A DNA stretch of 64,000 nucleotides from HK-STAS-PATE-2 sp046350895 (GCA_046350895.1 JAXLZL010000002.1:120634-184633), one strand, 5' to 3'. Positions 1 through 9,259 are shown, counted from the stretch's first letter. Notes: generated by a model not told the origin, from the sequence alone. Numbers and translations: made by a program.

Positions 1-1531
1 TTTGGTATCCAGAGATATAGCTTGGAGGCAGCACCTGCATATCGGTAAACTGATTAGCCCATTTTTTCTACCCCAAAGGCGACGGCTGCGGCAAAACGCG
101 CAAACTCTTCGGGCTTTTTTTCTGGCGCATCGCTGAAGGCGAGACGTTTTTCTTCTGTGACGGATAAGAATTTTTTAAAGCCCAAGATCTCTTCACGCGC
201 TTCGGCGCCTTTGCGAGTCACGCGCGGCATGAAGTGGGCAAAAAACAACATGATGACGCCGCTTATGACACCGCTCGCCAGCATCAATGGCCCAAAGAAC
301 ACGGTCAGACCCATCACCATGAGCATCGGTACAACGAAGGAGGCTGTATACCAAAACCCACGAACAACGCCCGGACGTTGCGCATAATACCCATCATCCT
401 TTAACTGCTTGATGGTCGTTTCGCGCGCGCTTTCGACAGCCTCGTACAGGTCGTCCACACCTTCACCCGTATCGACCGTATCGCCTTCAACAAAGACTCC
501 ATTGAATAAACGGCGTTCGGCGTCCGTCATTTTATCGTCGGCCTCGCGATCTTTCACCAGGCTCATTTTTTTGTTTTTGTCGCCTTCGTATTGAACATGC
601 AAATATCCACGGCGCGCAAGGTCAAGAATAGCCGCCGTGATCGCACGTGAAGGGATGGATTCTTCAAGTATCCCCATCATCTGCATCGCATTCATGCCGC
701 GAGGTTCTTCGTACTGTGCGATGATGGTACCTCGGCCTTTTGGATCACGACCTTTGAACCACCAGATAAAAAACATGACAACAAAAACAAACGGTGGCGT
801 AGCTGCCCAGGCATTATCAATCAGCCAAAACCACACTTTATCTGCCGTCGGTATCGGATTCACTGAACTTAACGGGAAACGAAATGCCACCGTCAAACCT
901 TCGTGTGCTTCAAGCGGCTTGGTCAGACGTACTTCATGAACGTCTTTGTTCTGCGTGATCGAACAGGCTTTTTCTGTTGAACCATAGACAAAGGTAAAAC
1001 AAATGGCGTCTTTTTTCTCCCCTGGGCCGCGCATCCGCAGTGTTGAGGCGAGAATAGGCACATCCCAGCCATTGCCGGTCACGTTCCAATACCATTCGAT
1101 AGCGTCGTCTGAAGCAAACTCATTCAAGGCACGCTTGGTCGTATAACGGATCACATAGGTATGTTTGCCTTTCAGGTATTTGTCAGCATCGCCGATTTTG
1201 ATTTTGAATTCTTCAAAACTCGATGACTCTTCATACTTGGCCGGCTGGCCGTCTTGCTGCACGCTCTCGAGGTTCAGCAAGAGATAGTATTGGCACCGTT
1301 ACGGTCATAGGCCGTTGGGATATAGCGGTAGATGCCGTGGCGCTGGTAATCGCCAAAATCATATTCAATCGTTTCTTCAACGGTCACCTTGCGGTCTTTG
1401 TCGATGGTGGCCATCACGTCAAAACGCGAGATCTGCTCGGCGCCTTCAGCGGATTGTGCCGAGGCGAGCGATGGGGCAAAAAATGACAGTAAGCCAACCA
1501 GGGCAATAATCTGATAGAATGCCTTTTTCAT
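1..1531 (-). pseudogene. DUF2207 membrane protein, frameshifted
   Basis: Predicted membrane protein of the DUF2207 family. The N-terminal piece (1274-1531) has a signal peptide ending near ASA and the family's typical beta-rich start (KVTVEETIEYDF, HGIYRYIP). The main piece (54-1280) holds two hydrophobic regions and a cytoplasmic tail. Two frameshifts are visible. Near 1288-1291 a missing base would restore the join ANYYLLLNLESV. In the A6 run at about 61-69, removing one A replaces the stop after GVEKMG with VEKWANQFTDMQVLPPSY, a natural DUF2207 tail that continues past the left edge. Function in the family is not established. The homopolymer context suggests sequence errors rather than gene decay. 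The family call is from recognised motifs. Confidence 0.75.
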
Positions 1532-1592
1532 ATAGGTTGATGGTAGAACGGCGACCTTTTTGAGGCAAACAAAAGACCGCGCAAAAGCGCAG

Positions 1593-1832
1593 TCAAGAGA
1601 AAACGTCGACGAGCTCGTTTATATTGGGCCGTTGACGGCAGAGCTGGGTCCACCAATGCCAGTAGATGAGCATCGCGATGAGCGTAGACGTGCTGGTCAC
1701 GTGGCTTAGCCAGACGAATGGGACGCCGACCGATGCCATGTACAAGCCTTCAGCCAAGCTGATGCCGAACAAAAACGTATACGTTTTGGCGTCCTTTAGC
1801 GTGCGGCGTAGACGCCACTCATGGGTGCCCAT
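1593..1832 (-). CDS. small membrane protein
   Basis: A 79-residue protein with two hydrophobic segments (roughly residues 17-40 and 44-62) and a charged N-terminus. Its ATG overlaps the end of the upstream small membrane gene by 14 nt, in the pattern ATGGGCACCCATGA, so the two are probably translationally coupled. I do not recognise the family. The pair may form one small membrane complex, which is inference from the overlap only. Confidence 0.5.
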   Translation of the reverse strand: MGTHEWRLRRTLKDAKTYTFLFGISLAEGLYMASVGVPFVWLSHVTSTSTLIAMLIYWHWWTQLCRQRPNINELVDVFS

Positions 1833-2082
1833 GATGACGCCTCAGCGACTTTTTGGGGTGCGGATGCCACCAACGAGCCGCCTGCTCGAAGGCACGGCTC
1901 GACACAAAAGCTGCCAGCAAAACCGCCACGATGACGGCCTGCATGTCGACAGGAAACTCGTCCCCCGACAAAGCGGGATAGAAAAACCATAAGCCGATAC
2001 CCATCACGGCCATGCCGATGAGGGCGCACAAGACGGCGTTTAAAACGCTACGCTCTTGCGGTTCAGTAAAAAGGACATTCAT
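1819..2082 (-). CDS. small membrane protein
   Basis: An 87-residue protein with two predicted transmembrane helices (about residues 15-35 and 46-62) followed by a basic, His-rich tail. The start is supported by a strong GGAGG seven nt before the ATG. It is the first gene of a two-gene unit with the overlapping small membrane gene 1593-1832. No family recognised. Confidence 0.55.
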   Translation of the reverse strand: MNVLFTEPQERSVLNAVLCALIGMAVMGIGLWFFYPALSGDEFPVDMQAVIVAVLLAAFVSSRAFEQAARWWHPHPKKSLRRHHGHP

Positions 2083-2147
2083 CCCGATACCTCCGGATAA
2101 GCAGATATGGTCCGCCTCATTTAAAAAATCGTCAAGCGATACGACAA

Positions 2148-2179
2148 AGCCCCCACGTCCAGTGATGGATGTGGGGGCT
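2148..2179 (-). terminator. intrinsic terminator
   Basis: GC-rich hairpin AGCCCCCACGTCC / GGATGTGGGGGCT with a short T stretch on the minus strand. It lies downstream of the 2205-2599 small-protein locus and before the 1593-2082 unit. Confidence 0.6.
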
Positions 2180-2290
2180 GTCAGAAGTTAAGGAGCGAAT
2201 GTGTTCAGGTGAAGAACGAATGAAGGACCTTGAGGGCCATGGGATAGCCCCTGCAGACGATCTCGAGACCGGTCCAGTAGAGACGGCCTC

Positions 2291-2599
2291 TCATCGACGA
2301 CCTCGAGCATCGACGGGGCAGACGGCGAGACGACGGTAGTAGTACACCGCCTTTTTGCCGCGCTCGATCGCATGCCCACCGCCGAAGCGGATGAGCAAGC
2401 CGGCCACGACGAAGGCGTAGACGGTGGCGAAAGCCGCCTGAACGGCCTCGCTGAGGCCGAGCCTCGCGTTGTACTCCAGCCAAAGCCAGATGATGGCCCC
2501 GCACCCGGCGGCGAAGAACAACGCCAGGCCAAGGCCCAGCATGGTTTCTCGCAATTCGTCACGGTACGCATCTTTCAAAAGGACGTTTTTTGCGTGCAT
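2291..2599 (-). CDS. small membrane protein, C-terminus possibly frameshifted
   Basis: A 102-residue protein from ATG 2599, chosen because GGAGGGGCC lies directly upstream; an upstream in-frame start at 2683 has no ribosome site. It has two hydrophobic helices (about residues 22-43 and 56-73) and a basic end. The called stop at 2291 leaves about 110 nt before the terminator. That stretch reads as coding-like peptides in the other two frames (LEVVDER, then RGRLYWTGLEIVCRGYPM, stopping at 2205). The natural gene may therefore be 2205-2599 with one or two indels. Family unknown. Confidence 0.5.
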   Translation of the reverse strand: MHAKNVLLKDAYRDELRETMLGLGLALFFAAGCGAIIWLWLEYNARLGLSEAVQAAFATVYAFVVAGLLIRFGGGHAIERGKKAVYYYRRLAVCPVDARGRR

Positions 2600-2690
2600 G
2601 TTTGGCCCCTCCAAGAGCCGAAATCCCCGTAACCATAAGGCTACTAGGAGGATAAGTGTACCATTATATTGCCATTTTGTCAATCGTCCG

Positions 2691-2718
2691 TTGGTTTGTT
2701 TTTGGACTGTGATATACT
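2691..2718 (+). promoter_or_regulatory. sigma-70-type promoter for the PfkB-family gene
   Basis: TTGGTT, 16 bp, TATACT. The predicted start is about 10 nt upstream of the ATG at 2736, and no good Shine-Dalgarno is present, so the message would be nearly leaderless. Confidence 0.5.
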
Positions 2719-2735
2719 CGAGGCTTCACTTCTTT

Positions 2736-3758
2736 ATGCCAGCTTTTGACATTATCGCCATTGGCGCCGCCGTCCAGGACATTTTCATCCAGAGCAAAGA
2801 ATGGGAGACGCGCAAAGACGCCAATGCCCCCGACGGCATCGACGCCCTTATCCCGATTGGCGCCAAACTCAGCATTGACGAGCCTGTCATCGCGAGCGGC
2901 GGCGGTGCCACCAATGCCTCGGTCACCTTTGCCCGCTTCGGACTCAAAGCGGCTTGTTTTGCCCGTGTCGGCGATGACGTGCCGGGCCACGCCATTCTTG
3001 AAGAACTTCGCCGCGAAGGCATCTCGACCAAGGGTATCGAAGTCGTCAAAAAAGAACGTACCGGTTTATCGATCATTCTTTTGGCTTCAACCGGCCAACG
3101 CGGCATTTTGTCGCATCGCGGCGTATCGGCTTCGATCAATCCGAATGTCTTTCCGTGGCACCAGCGCTATTCGCTCATCTCCCCTTTTAAAACAAAGTGG
3201 ATCTATCTGACATCGCTTGGCGGTGACAAGCTGGCTCTCAAAAAAATCTTTGCGCATGCCAAAGCCCATGGCATCAAGATCGCCTGGAATCCGGGCAAAA
3301 AAGAATTGGCGCAAGGCTGGAAGTCGCTCATGCCACATCTGAAACAAACCGACATCCTCATCATGAACCGCGAAGAGGCCGCTGAACTTACCAATAAAGC
3401 CCCTCGCCATCTCGACCAAATTCTCGACAGTTTTTCTGGTATGCCAAGCCTTATCATCGTCACGACGGACGGCGGCCAAGGCGCCTATGTGCGCAAAGCA
3501 GGCAAAACGCTCTTCAGCTCAAATATCCAAGCAAAGCGTGTGAACACGACCGGTGCCGGTGATGCTTTTGGCAGTGCTTTTGTCGCCAGCTTCATCCAAG
3601 GACACTCCCTCGAGACCGCCATGGCTGCCGCAACACTGAATGCCACGGGTGTCATCACGAATATGGGAGCCAAAGAAGGCATTCTGCACGCCTTCCCGAA
3701 TGAAAAGCAATTGAAGAAAGTAAAGATCCGCATCTATAAGGGACAAAACAAGCGTTAA
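2736..3758 (+). CDS. PfkB-family carbohydrate kinase
   Basis: A 340-residue ribokinase/adenosine-kinase-like sugar kinase, expected to phosphorylate a sugar or nucleoside with ATP in the cytoplasm. Signature 1 is visible as GGGATNASVTFARFG followed by ARVGDDVPG. Signature 2 near the C-terminus is NTTGAGDAFGSAFVAS, with the catalytic Asp in GAGD. The start at 2736 places the conserved FDIIAIGAAVQDI strand at the very N-terminus; the 89 extra residues of the longer open frame are not family-like. The substrate cannot be told from sequence. The BASS transporter follows after 16 nt in the same direction. Confidence 0.88.
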   Translation: MPAFDIIAIGAAVQDIFIQSKEWETRKDANAPDGIDALIPIGAKLSIDEPVIASGGGATNASVTFARFGLKAACFARVGDDVPGHAILEELRREGISTKGIEVVKKERTGLSIILLASTGQRGILSHRGVSASINPNVFPWHQRYSLISPFKTKWIYLTSLGGDKLALKKIFAHAKAHGIKIAWNPGKKELAQGWKSLMPHLKQTDILIMNREEAAELTNKAPRHLDQILDSFSGMPSLIIVTTDGGQGAYVRKAGKTLFSSNIQAKRVNTTGAGDAFGSAFVASFIQGHSLETAMAAATLNATGVITNMGAKEGILHAFPNEKQLKKVKIRIYKGQNKR

Positions 3759-3774
3759 ACGCTACACTGGTGGC

Positions 3775-4716
3775 ATGCTTGCCACCAAGTTCAAACGGTT
3801 GCTTACCGAAAACCAAGTGCTCGTCATTTTGCTTGGCGTCATTTTGGGCATCGCCTTGCCGTCGCAACTGAAATTTATTAACGCCTATTCGACACAATTG
3901 CTGATCTTAGTGTTTTTCTTTTCGAGTTTGCGATTGTCACTCACTGAAGTTGTCGGCTATGCCAAAGATTGGCGCATGACCGTTTTGGCGAGCCTCTACA
4001 TGCTCGTCATCATGCCGTTTACCTTGTTTTTCGCGTCCCAATTTTTGCCGCGCGAATGGTCAGTCGCATTGCTGGTTTTAGGCGCCATGCCGACAGGCAC
4101 CACCATTGCCCTGATGGCCGAATTTTTTGGCGGTAAAACCTCGCTCGCCTTGGTCATTACGACCATGACGTCTTTGCTTGCGCCGTTCACCATCCCGCTC
4201 GTCGCCAAAGTCGCGATTGGGACCACGGTCAACATCGATGTGGTACGCATGTTCTTCTCGCTCTTTCTCACCATCGTCGCGCCATTTATTTTGGGCGTGC
4301 TGGTGCAAAAAGCGATCCCAAAAACCATCAAAAAACACGACAGCCTTTGGCGCAATCTCTCAGTGGCGGCTTTTGGTTTTTTGATCACCGGCATCGTGGC
4401 CGACTCGTCTGGCGCGGGCATCTCGATCAGCCTATTTGACGGCGGGGTCATGCTCTATGCCTTGGCTTTGCTCGGCACCCTCACCTGGGGCGCATACTAT
4501 ATCGCCACCTGGCGCCAACCGTCAGAACGCATCACCATCGCGCTGTGCATGCTGTATATGAACAATACCCTGGCCTTATTCATTGGTGACCGGTTCTTTC
4601 GCCAACTTGGCATCGTGCCAAAGCAGGTCTTATTATTACTTGTCGTAAATGCGCTGTTGCCCGCCGTTAAAATCGCCGCCCAACACGTCATCTCTGCCCA
4701 ACCAAAAAAACGCTAA
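3775..4716 (+). CDS. bile acid:sodium symporter (BASS) family transporter
   Basis: A 313-residue, very hydrophobic protein with about nine to ten predicted transmembrane helices from residue 15 onward. The architecture matches the BASS/SBF family, which moves organic anions with sodium. The stretch LGAMPTGTTIALMAEFFGG resembles the conserved crossover region. It sits between a sugar kinase and a hydroxyacid dehydrogenase with short gaps (16 and 4 nt), so the three are likely one operon. Import of a small organic acid is a reasonable guess, not shown. Confidence 0.75.
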   Translation: MLATKFKRLLTENQVLVILLGVILGIALPSQLKFINAYSTQLLILVFFFSSLRLSLTEVVGYAKDWRMTVLASLYMLVIMPFTLFFASQFLPREWSVALLVLGAMPTGTTIALMAEFFGGKTSLALVITTMTSLLAPFTIPLVAKVAIGTTVNIDVVRMFFSLFLTIVAPFILGVLVQKAIPKTIKKHDSLWRNLSVAAFGFLITGIVADSSGAGISISLFDGGVMLYALALLGTLTWGAYYIATWRQPSERITIALCMLYMNNTLALFIGDRFFRQLGIVPKQVLLLLVVNALLPAVKIAAQHVISAQPKKR

Positions 4717-4720
4717 ACCT

Positions 4721-5707
4721 ATGCCAAAGATTTTTATCGCACGTCCAATACCAGAACCAGCGCTCTCACTGTTAAAAAAACAAAAAGATTTTGTGGTGGA
4801 CTGTTATGAGAAGGATGAAATCATCCCCCGCAAAGAGTTACTTAAGCGCATCAAAGGCGCAGATGCCGTGCTCCCCATCCTTACTGACCGCATCGATAAA
4901 GAATTTTTTGACGCTGCCGGCCCACAACTGAAAATCGTCGCCAACTATGCCATCGGCTTTGACAATGTCGATTTGAAAGAAGCAAAAAAGCGCGGCGTCA
5001 TCGTGACGAATACACCGGTTGAGGAGGCGGCTGAATCCGTTGCTGAGCATACGATTGGGATGCTTATCGCCCTTGCCCACCGCATGATTGAGGCGGATGC
5101 GTTTGCCCGCGCCAAAAAATACAAAGGCTGGTCGCCAAACCATTTCATGGGCTTCGACCTGCGTGGCAAAACGCTCGGACTCATCGGGCTTGGCCGCATC
5201 GGCAAGCTCGTTGCCAAGCATGCCGTACTGGGTTTTGGGATGAAGGTCATCTATGCCGACATGAAGCGCGATACGGCCTTTGAAAAAGAATTCGGCGCCA
5301 AGTTCATGACCAAAGAAAAACTTCTTGAAAGCGCGGATGCGATCTCACTTCATGTGCCGCTGCTTCCATCCACCAAATACCTCATCGATACGGCCGAATT
5401 CTCGCTCATGAAGAAAAAAGCGATCTTGATCAATACGTCACGCGGGCCGGTTGTGCGCGAAAAAGCGCTCTTGCGCGCATTACGCACCAAGCGTATCGGC
5501 GCTGCCGGGCTCGACGTCTTTGAATGCGAACCGGCTATCGACTGCGACCTCACCGATAAGCTCGAGCTTAAGTCGTTCAGTAATGTCTTGCTCACGCCGC
5601 ATACGGCGAGCGCCACCATCGAGGCTCGCGCCGCCATGTCCAAAATGGCCGCCGAAAACATCATTGCCGTCTTAAACGGCAAACCGCCGATAAGCCCGGC
5701 CAAGTAG
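4721..5707 (+). CDS. D-isomer specific 2-hydroxyacid dehydrogenase
   Basis: A 328-residue NAD(P)-dependent dehydrogenase of the glyoxylate/hydroxypyruvate reductase type. The Rossmann motif is GLIGLGRIGKLVAKHA (about residue 150). The catalytic triad is visible as Arg in NTSRGPVV, Glu in FECEP and His in LLTPHTASAT. The start at 4721 begins with the family-like MPKIFIARPIPEPAL and lies 4 nt after the transporter stop, so translation is probably coupled. Likely reduces a small 2-keto acid in the cytoplasm; the exact substrate is unknown. A terminator follows at once. Confidence 0.88.
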   Translation: MPKIFIARPIPEPALSLLKKQKDFVVDCYEKDEIIPRKELLKRIKGADAVLPILTDRIDKEFFDAAGPQLKIVANYAIGFDNVDLKEAKKRGVIVTNTPVEEAAESVAEHTIGMLIALAHRMIEADAFARAKKYKGWSPNHFMGFDLRGKTLGLIGLGRIGKLVAKHAVLGFGMKVIYADMKRDTAFEKEFGAKFMTKEKLLESADAISLHVPLLPSTKYLIDTAEFSLMKKKAILINTSRGPVVREKALLRALRTKRIGAAGLDVFECEPAIDCDLTDKLELKSFSNVLLTPHTASATIEARAAMSKMAAENIIAVLNGKPPISPAK

Positions 5708-5737
5708 AAAAAAGCCCGGTTGCCCTGGGCTTTTTTC
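5706..5737 (+). terminator. intrinsic terminator after hydroxyacid dehydrogenase
   Basis: AAAAAAGCCC, short loop, GGGCTTTTTT. The A-rich left arm makes it potentially bidirectional. Confidence 0.85.
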
Positions 5738-5788
5738 TATGGTTAAGTGCGCCCAGCCGCCTATCGCGGATGCACCTTGGAGGCAACG

Positions 5789-6739
5789 ATGGCCGATGAA
5801 CAGCCACAATGCTTCGTTCTGTTTGTGACAGAAAAAGAACGTCTGCTTTTTGACCAGCTTAAGGGCAAGCAATGGCAGGATATCACCAGCCTGCCCCACC
5901 ATTATCAGAAAGCCCTCAAACATTTAGCCATGCTCGGCATTCTCGAAAAAAACACCCGAGGCGAGCTTCGGATGAGTACATCGAGACAGCTGCCTTTGAT
6001 GGTGCCCATCATCTCGAGGCGTCCATATTGGTTGGAGCACGTGCGATATGCTCTCGTTCGCGCCATCCAAGCCGAGTTCAGACCAGATCACGAAAATGAA
6101 AACATTTCGGGCAGCTGGGCACTCAAGCAATTCATCCAAACTTGGTGCAAAAAACATCAATACGATGAAGGGTATTTCAAGGCCGGCGCTTGGCTGCGTA
6201 GTCCCTATATCCACCAAATGCCCAGCCAGGGATCGGGACTGCTCTTTAACCAAGATGGTCGCATCTACGTGAGCGTTGAAGGCTTTGAAGCTTTTGAGCT
6301 TTTTGATACGTCGGTAACCAAACGTATACACCCAAGGGCAAGCCCTCAAGCCCCGTCACAAGAGCCTGCCCCTGAATCAAGCGTCTCAATGGGTGCTGTG
6401 AGCGATGCACTTGAGACCTCACCACCCTCCACGCCTAAATTAGGAGTTCAGGATCCGGTGGATCCGGTACCCCCTTCTCCCGAAATGGCACCCGCCAGAC
6501 CCAGAGAAAAAGAGAAGGCCGTAAGAACAAATGCCTCTAACGGCTATGCCTATCTCACCGGAGTCATCGATGATCTGAAAGCTGAGCTCAAAGATGCCGA
6601 GAGGCAATTAGCACAAACCGACCGGTCTATCGCTAAATTACAGATCGCTCGTGAGACACTGACGAAGACTGTCGAAAAGACGCGCGAAGACATCGACCGT
6701 CTCGAGACATCAGCCAAACACCTGCAGACCGATAACTGA
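5789..6739 (+). CDS. uncharacterised coiled-coil protein, paralogue of 10339-11160
   Basis: A 316-residue protein of unknown function. The start at 5789 follows TTGGAGGCAACG. The N-terminal half (residues 1-180) is globular and shares several blocks with the gene at 10339: R-Y-x-LVRAIQ-x-EF (here VRYALVRAIQAEF), PSQGSGL, and Y-[VL]-[ST]-[VI]-EG-[FL]-EAFEL. A Pro/Ser-rich linker follows (about 195-260). The last 60 residues form a clear heptad coiled coil (DDLKAELKDAERQLAQTDR). The early WQDITSLPHHYQKALKHLAMLGIL segment could be a winged-helix-like domain. No signal peptide. It has its own terminator at each side, so it is monocistronic. Confidence 0.75.
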   Translation: MADEQPQCFVLFVTEKERLLFDQLKGKQWQDITSLPHHYQKALKHLAMLGILEKNTRGELRMSTSRQLPLMVPIISRRPYWLEHVRYALVRAIQAEFRPDHENENISGSWALKQFIQTWCKKHQYDEGYFKAGAWLRSPYIHQMPSQGSGLLFNQDGRIYVSVEGFEAFELFDTSVTKRIHPRASPQAPSQEPAPESSVSMGAVSDALETSPPSTPKLGVQDPVDPVPPSPEMAPARPREKEKAVRTNASNGYAYLTGVIDDLKAELKDAERQLAQTDRSIAKLQIARETLTKTVEKTREDIDRLETSAKHLQTDN

Positions 6740-6761
6740 AAGACGCCCTTTGGGCGTCTTT
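6739..6761 (+). terminator. intrinsic terminator
   Basis: AAGACGCCC TTT GGGCGTCTTT immediately after the stop codon of the coiled-coil gene. Confidence 0.8.
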
Positions 6762-6836
6762 ACTGTATCGGTCATTTTTGACCTACAAATAGCCATTTGC
6801 TTAGATACACGCATCGTACCTTCAAAAGGAGCGTCT

Positions 6837-8531
6837 ATGCGGACAACGTCCAAGCAAGGACAACGGCCCATCGACGCGCTCTTTGCCCGTCGACGCCATC
6901 ATGCGCTTACCCGCGAAGAGACACATGAGCTTATCGCTCAATATCAGTCATCTACCGACCCAAGGCAAAAACGAGACATCGAAACCCTCATTGTCTCTGC
7001 GCATTTTTCCGTTGCGGTAAAACTCGCAAAACCGTATCTGCGGCAATACCGCGGCCAGCCAGAAGAAATCGCTTCTGTCGCTTACCTGGCATTACGCAGT
7101 ACCATGGAACGGTTTGACCCGTCGTATGCCACGGCATTTACAACCTACCTTGCGCAGTGGGCGCGCGCCTACGCCGCACGTACCGTGCACAATGAAGAGT
7201 TTGGCGCCATGCGCATACCCGTGCATACGAGCAACCTACGTTCATCGATTGCACGCGTAATAAAACGGATTCAACTAAAGACCGGCCAACAACCGCCGGC
7301 CGAACAGGTCTTAACCGAAGCAAAAGCTGCCGAATTAGTTTGGGCCACCCGAGAAGATGCCCTCGAGCAAATTCGCCGAACGATGGACGCACCGAGCAAT
7401 GCCGCCCTATCGCTTGATACCCCTTTCAGCGAGGACGGTATCAGCCTTTACCATTTTACCGATGACAAGTCTTCTCTGCCGGTCGATGACCAAGCGCAGC
7501 TGCAATCCATGCAAAAACTCTCGCTTGAGCTCTTTGCCTTTTGCTACGAGTTTTTGCGGAGGCATCTCGGTTTCGTTGAACTGGATATCATCCTGAGTCG
7601 ATACGTGTTAAACGAAACCCTCCTCTCTATCGGTGAACGCCTCGATTACTCGCGTGAACGCATCCGCCAAATCACCGACGCTATTTTGCCGAATGCATTT
7701 GCCAAAAAACAATGGTTTGATCCGAGATTGATCGGCGATGCCGTAAACCTTGTCTTAGTCTCTCATCGGTCGCATCCGGCCATGACCGAAATATTGCCCC
7801 CGATATTTTTGGGATTCTTGTCCCAAAACCAAAGCGCAGAAGTGTCTTTTGTCGTTCTCGGTAAGGATGGAACAACCTTCGATGATGCTTGGGAACGTTG
7901 CAAGCTTACACGCAAGCGGGCCTTCGCCAACGACCTCATTTGCTGCACAAGTCAATTGCCATACGTTGGGTCCATCGACGTTCGCCAACGCGTTGAGACC
8001 GGTCTCATGTCGGGAGCATTGCCGACCCAGCTGAAACGAGCCGTTGATTTGAAAAAAGCCCTCTCAGCCACTTTGACGGACAAAGACCATGCCGGCCTCA
8101 TGCTGTTTGACCATGGTCGGCAAGTCTTGCACGCCTTGTATCCTCATAGGGTGGATGAGGTAAATTTCGCCATCGAACAAGCTGAACGGGACGGATATCT
8201 GCTCATCTTTACCAACGAGATCCAAGGCGAAGCCCTGCGTTTTGTGGAGCGAGACGATCTCAAACACTGGGAAGCTGCTACGCACATCTCTGAAAGAGGC
8301 ATGCGTCCGCAGGCGCTGCCGGCAAAGACCTATATCCCGCAACGGGTACGGCTGCCCCATATCCCACCTCCGCAAAAAATACCTAAAGAACATGCGCGCA
8401 GAGACAATGACTTAGCCAAGCGAGATGCACTTCTTGCAAAGCGGCAAGAGTTATTGGAGCGCGTTATACATCTTCGCCGTCTCATCGCCGATCATCAGGC
8501 GGCTCGTGATGTCTTGCGTCATTATCGCTGA
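6837..8531 (+). CDS. sigma-70 family-like protein with long C-terminal extension
   Basis: A 564-residue protein; start chosen at 6837 after AAAAGGAGC. Residues about 40-135 match sigma region 2: LIVSAHFSVAVKLAKPYL, then EEIASVAYLALRSTMERFD and FTTYLAQWARAYAARTV. The end of region 3/4 is seen near residues 255-285 as NETLLSIGERLDYSRERIRQI, the region 4.2 helix-turn-helix that reads the -35 box. Primary sigma factors normally end soon after this. Here about 275 more residues follow, of unknown fold, ending in a charged coiled coil (AKRDALLAKRQELLERVI). It may be an alternative sigma factor or a sigma-derived regulator. Its own terminator follows directly. Promoter specificity cannot be inferred. 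Confidence 0.72.
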   Translation: MRTTSKQGQRPIDALFARRRHHALTREETHELIAQYQSSTDPRQKRDIETLIVSAHFSVAVKLAKPYLRQYRGQPEEIASVAYLALRSTMERFDPSYATAFTTYLAQWARAYAARTVHNEEFGAMRIPVHTSNLRSSIARVIKRIQLKTGQQPPAEQVLTEAKAAELVWATREDALEQIRRTMDAPSNAALSLDTPFSEDGISLYHFTDDKSSLPVDDQAQLQSMQKLSLELFAFCYEFLRRHLGFVELDIILSRYVLNETLLSIGERLDYSRERIRQITDAILPNAFAKKQWFDPRLIGDAVNLVLVSHRSHPAMTEILPPIFLGFLSQNQSAEVSFVVLGKDGTTFDDAWERCKLTRKRAFANDLICCTSQLPYVGSIDVRQRVETGLMSGALPTQLKRAVDLKKALSATLTDKDHAGLMLFDHGRQVLHALYPHRVDEVNFAIEQAERDGYLLIFTNEIQGEALRFVERDDLKHWEAATHISERGMRPQALPAKTYIPQRVRLPHIPPPQKIPKEHARRDNDLAKRDALLAKRQELLERVIHLRRLIADHQAARDVLRHYR

Positions 8532-8559
8532 AACCGCTCAGACCCTTGGGCGGTTTTTC
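8532..8559 (+). terminator. intrinsic terminator
   Basis: ACCGC / GCGGT stem followed by five T, directly after the sigma-like gene. Confidence 0.7.
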
Positions 8560-8567
8560 GTTAGGAT

Positions 8568-8596
8568 TTGCCACAAGGGCTAGGTGGGGCTACGCT
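8568..8596 (+). promoter_or_regulatory. sigma-70-type promoter for lipoprotein gene
   Basis: TTGCCA, exactly 17 bp, TACGCT. The predicted start lies about 5 nt before the ATG at 8608, giving a leaderless or near-leaderless message. Confidence 0.55.
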
Positions 8597-8607
8597 ATTG
8601 TTCAGAT

Positions 8608-9213
8608 ATGAAACAACTTCGCTTGGCCGCCTTGGCGGCCCCGATTGCCGCCATGGCCCTGCTTGGCGCCGGCTGTAGCAATCCGTTCACAAAAACGGCA
8701 TCACCGGCATCCACGAGCACGGCCCAAGCGCCAGGAACGACCGAGGCGACGAGCACGGCCATCGCCATCGATGACACCTGGGACTCGTATTCAAGCAAGT
8801 CCGGTTTTACCTTCAGCTATCCGACCAAGGGCCGCCTGACGCCTGAATGGTCCATCGATAACTTCGCCATGAACGATGCCAAAATCGTGAACGGCTGCTA
8901 TGTTGATGGCTCGAGCGAACGAGCGAACTCACGTGCCAAGATGACCGTTGGCAATACCGAATTTTGCGTCACGCGCACCGCTGACCCTGGCGCCGGCCAG
9001 GTCTACTATGCTGATAACTATGCCTTCGTGAACGGTAAAAATATTAGCGTCATCACGTTTACCAAACACTTCACCAACGGTTCGAATTATGACCGTGAAG
9101 AATGCCATGGCAAAACCGTGGTGCCGGTAGGCGCCACAGATTGTGCAACCTTCGAAGAAGGCGACTATAACAAGCTCTTGGACACCTCGATCAAGACATT
9201 CAAAAAAGATTAG
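8608..9213 (+). CDS. lipoprotein
   Basis: A 201-residue secreted lipoprotein. The signal peptide MKQLRLAALAAPIAAMALL ends in the lipobox LGAGC (Cys at about residue 24). A Ser/Thr/Ala-rich linker follows, then a folded domain with YSSKSGFTFSYPTKGRL, a motif common in PsbP-like or other small periplasmic-type domains. Two cysteines in the domain may form a disulfide. Expected to be anchored to the outer face of the cytoplasmic membrane. Function unknown. It is transcribed alone, between a promoter at 8568 and a terminator at 9224. Confidence 0.75.
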   Translation: MKQLRLAALAAPIAAMALLGAGCSNPFTKTASPASTSTAQAPGTTEATSTAIAIDDTWDSYSSKSGFTFSYPTKGRLTPEWSIDNFAMNDAKIVNGCYVDGSSERANSRAKMTVGNTEFCVTRTADPGAGQVYYADNYAFVNGKNISVITFTKHFTNGSNYDREECHGKTVVPVGATDCATFEEGDYNKLLDTSIKTFKKD

Positions 9214-9223
9214 AGCAACGAGC

Positions 9224-9251
9224 AAGGAGGATTGACAAATCCTCCTTTTTT
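9224..9251 (+). terminator. intrinsic terminator overlapping a -35 box
   Basis: AAGGAGGATT / AATCCTCCTT stem with a T6 tail. The short loop contains part of TTGACA, the -35 hexamer of the next gene, so terminator and promoter overlap. Confidence 0.75.
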
Positions 9252-9259
9252 GTTACAAA
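9232..9259 (+). promoter_or_regulatory. promoter for DUF900 hydrolase
   Basis: TTGACA at 9232, 16 bp, TACAAA at 9254. The -35 lies in the loop and right arm of the preceding terminator. Confidence 0.45.
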
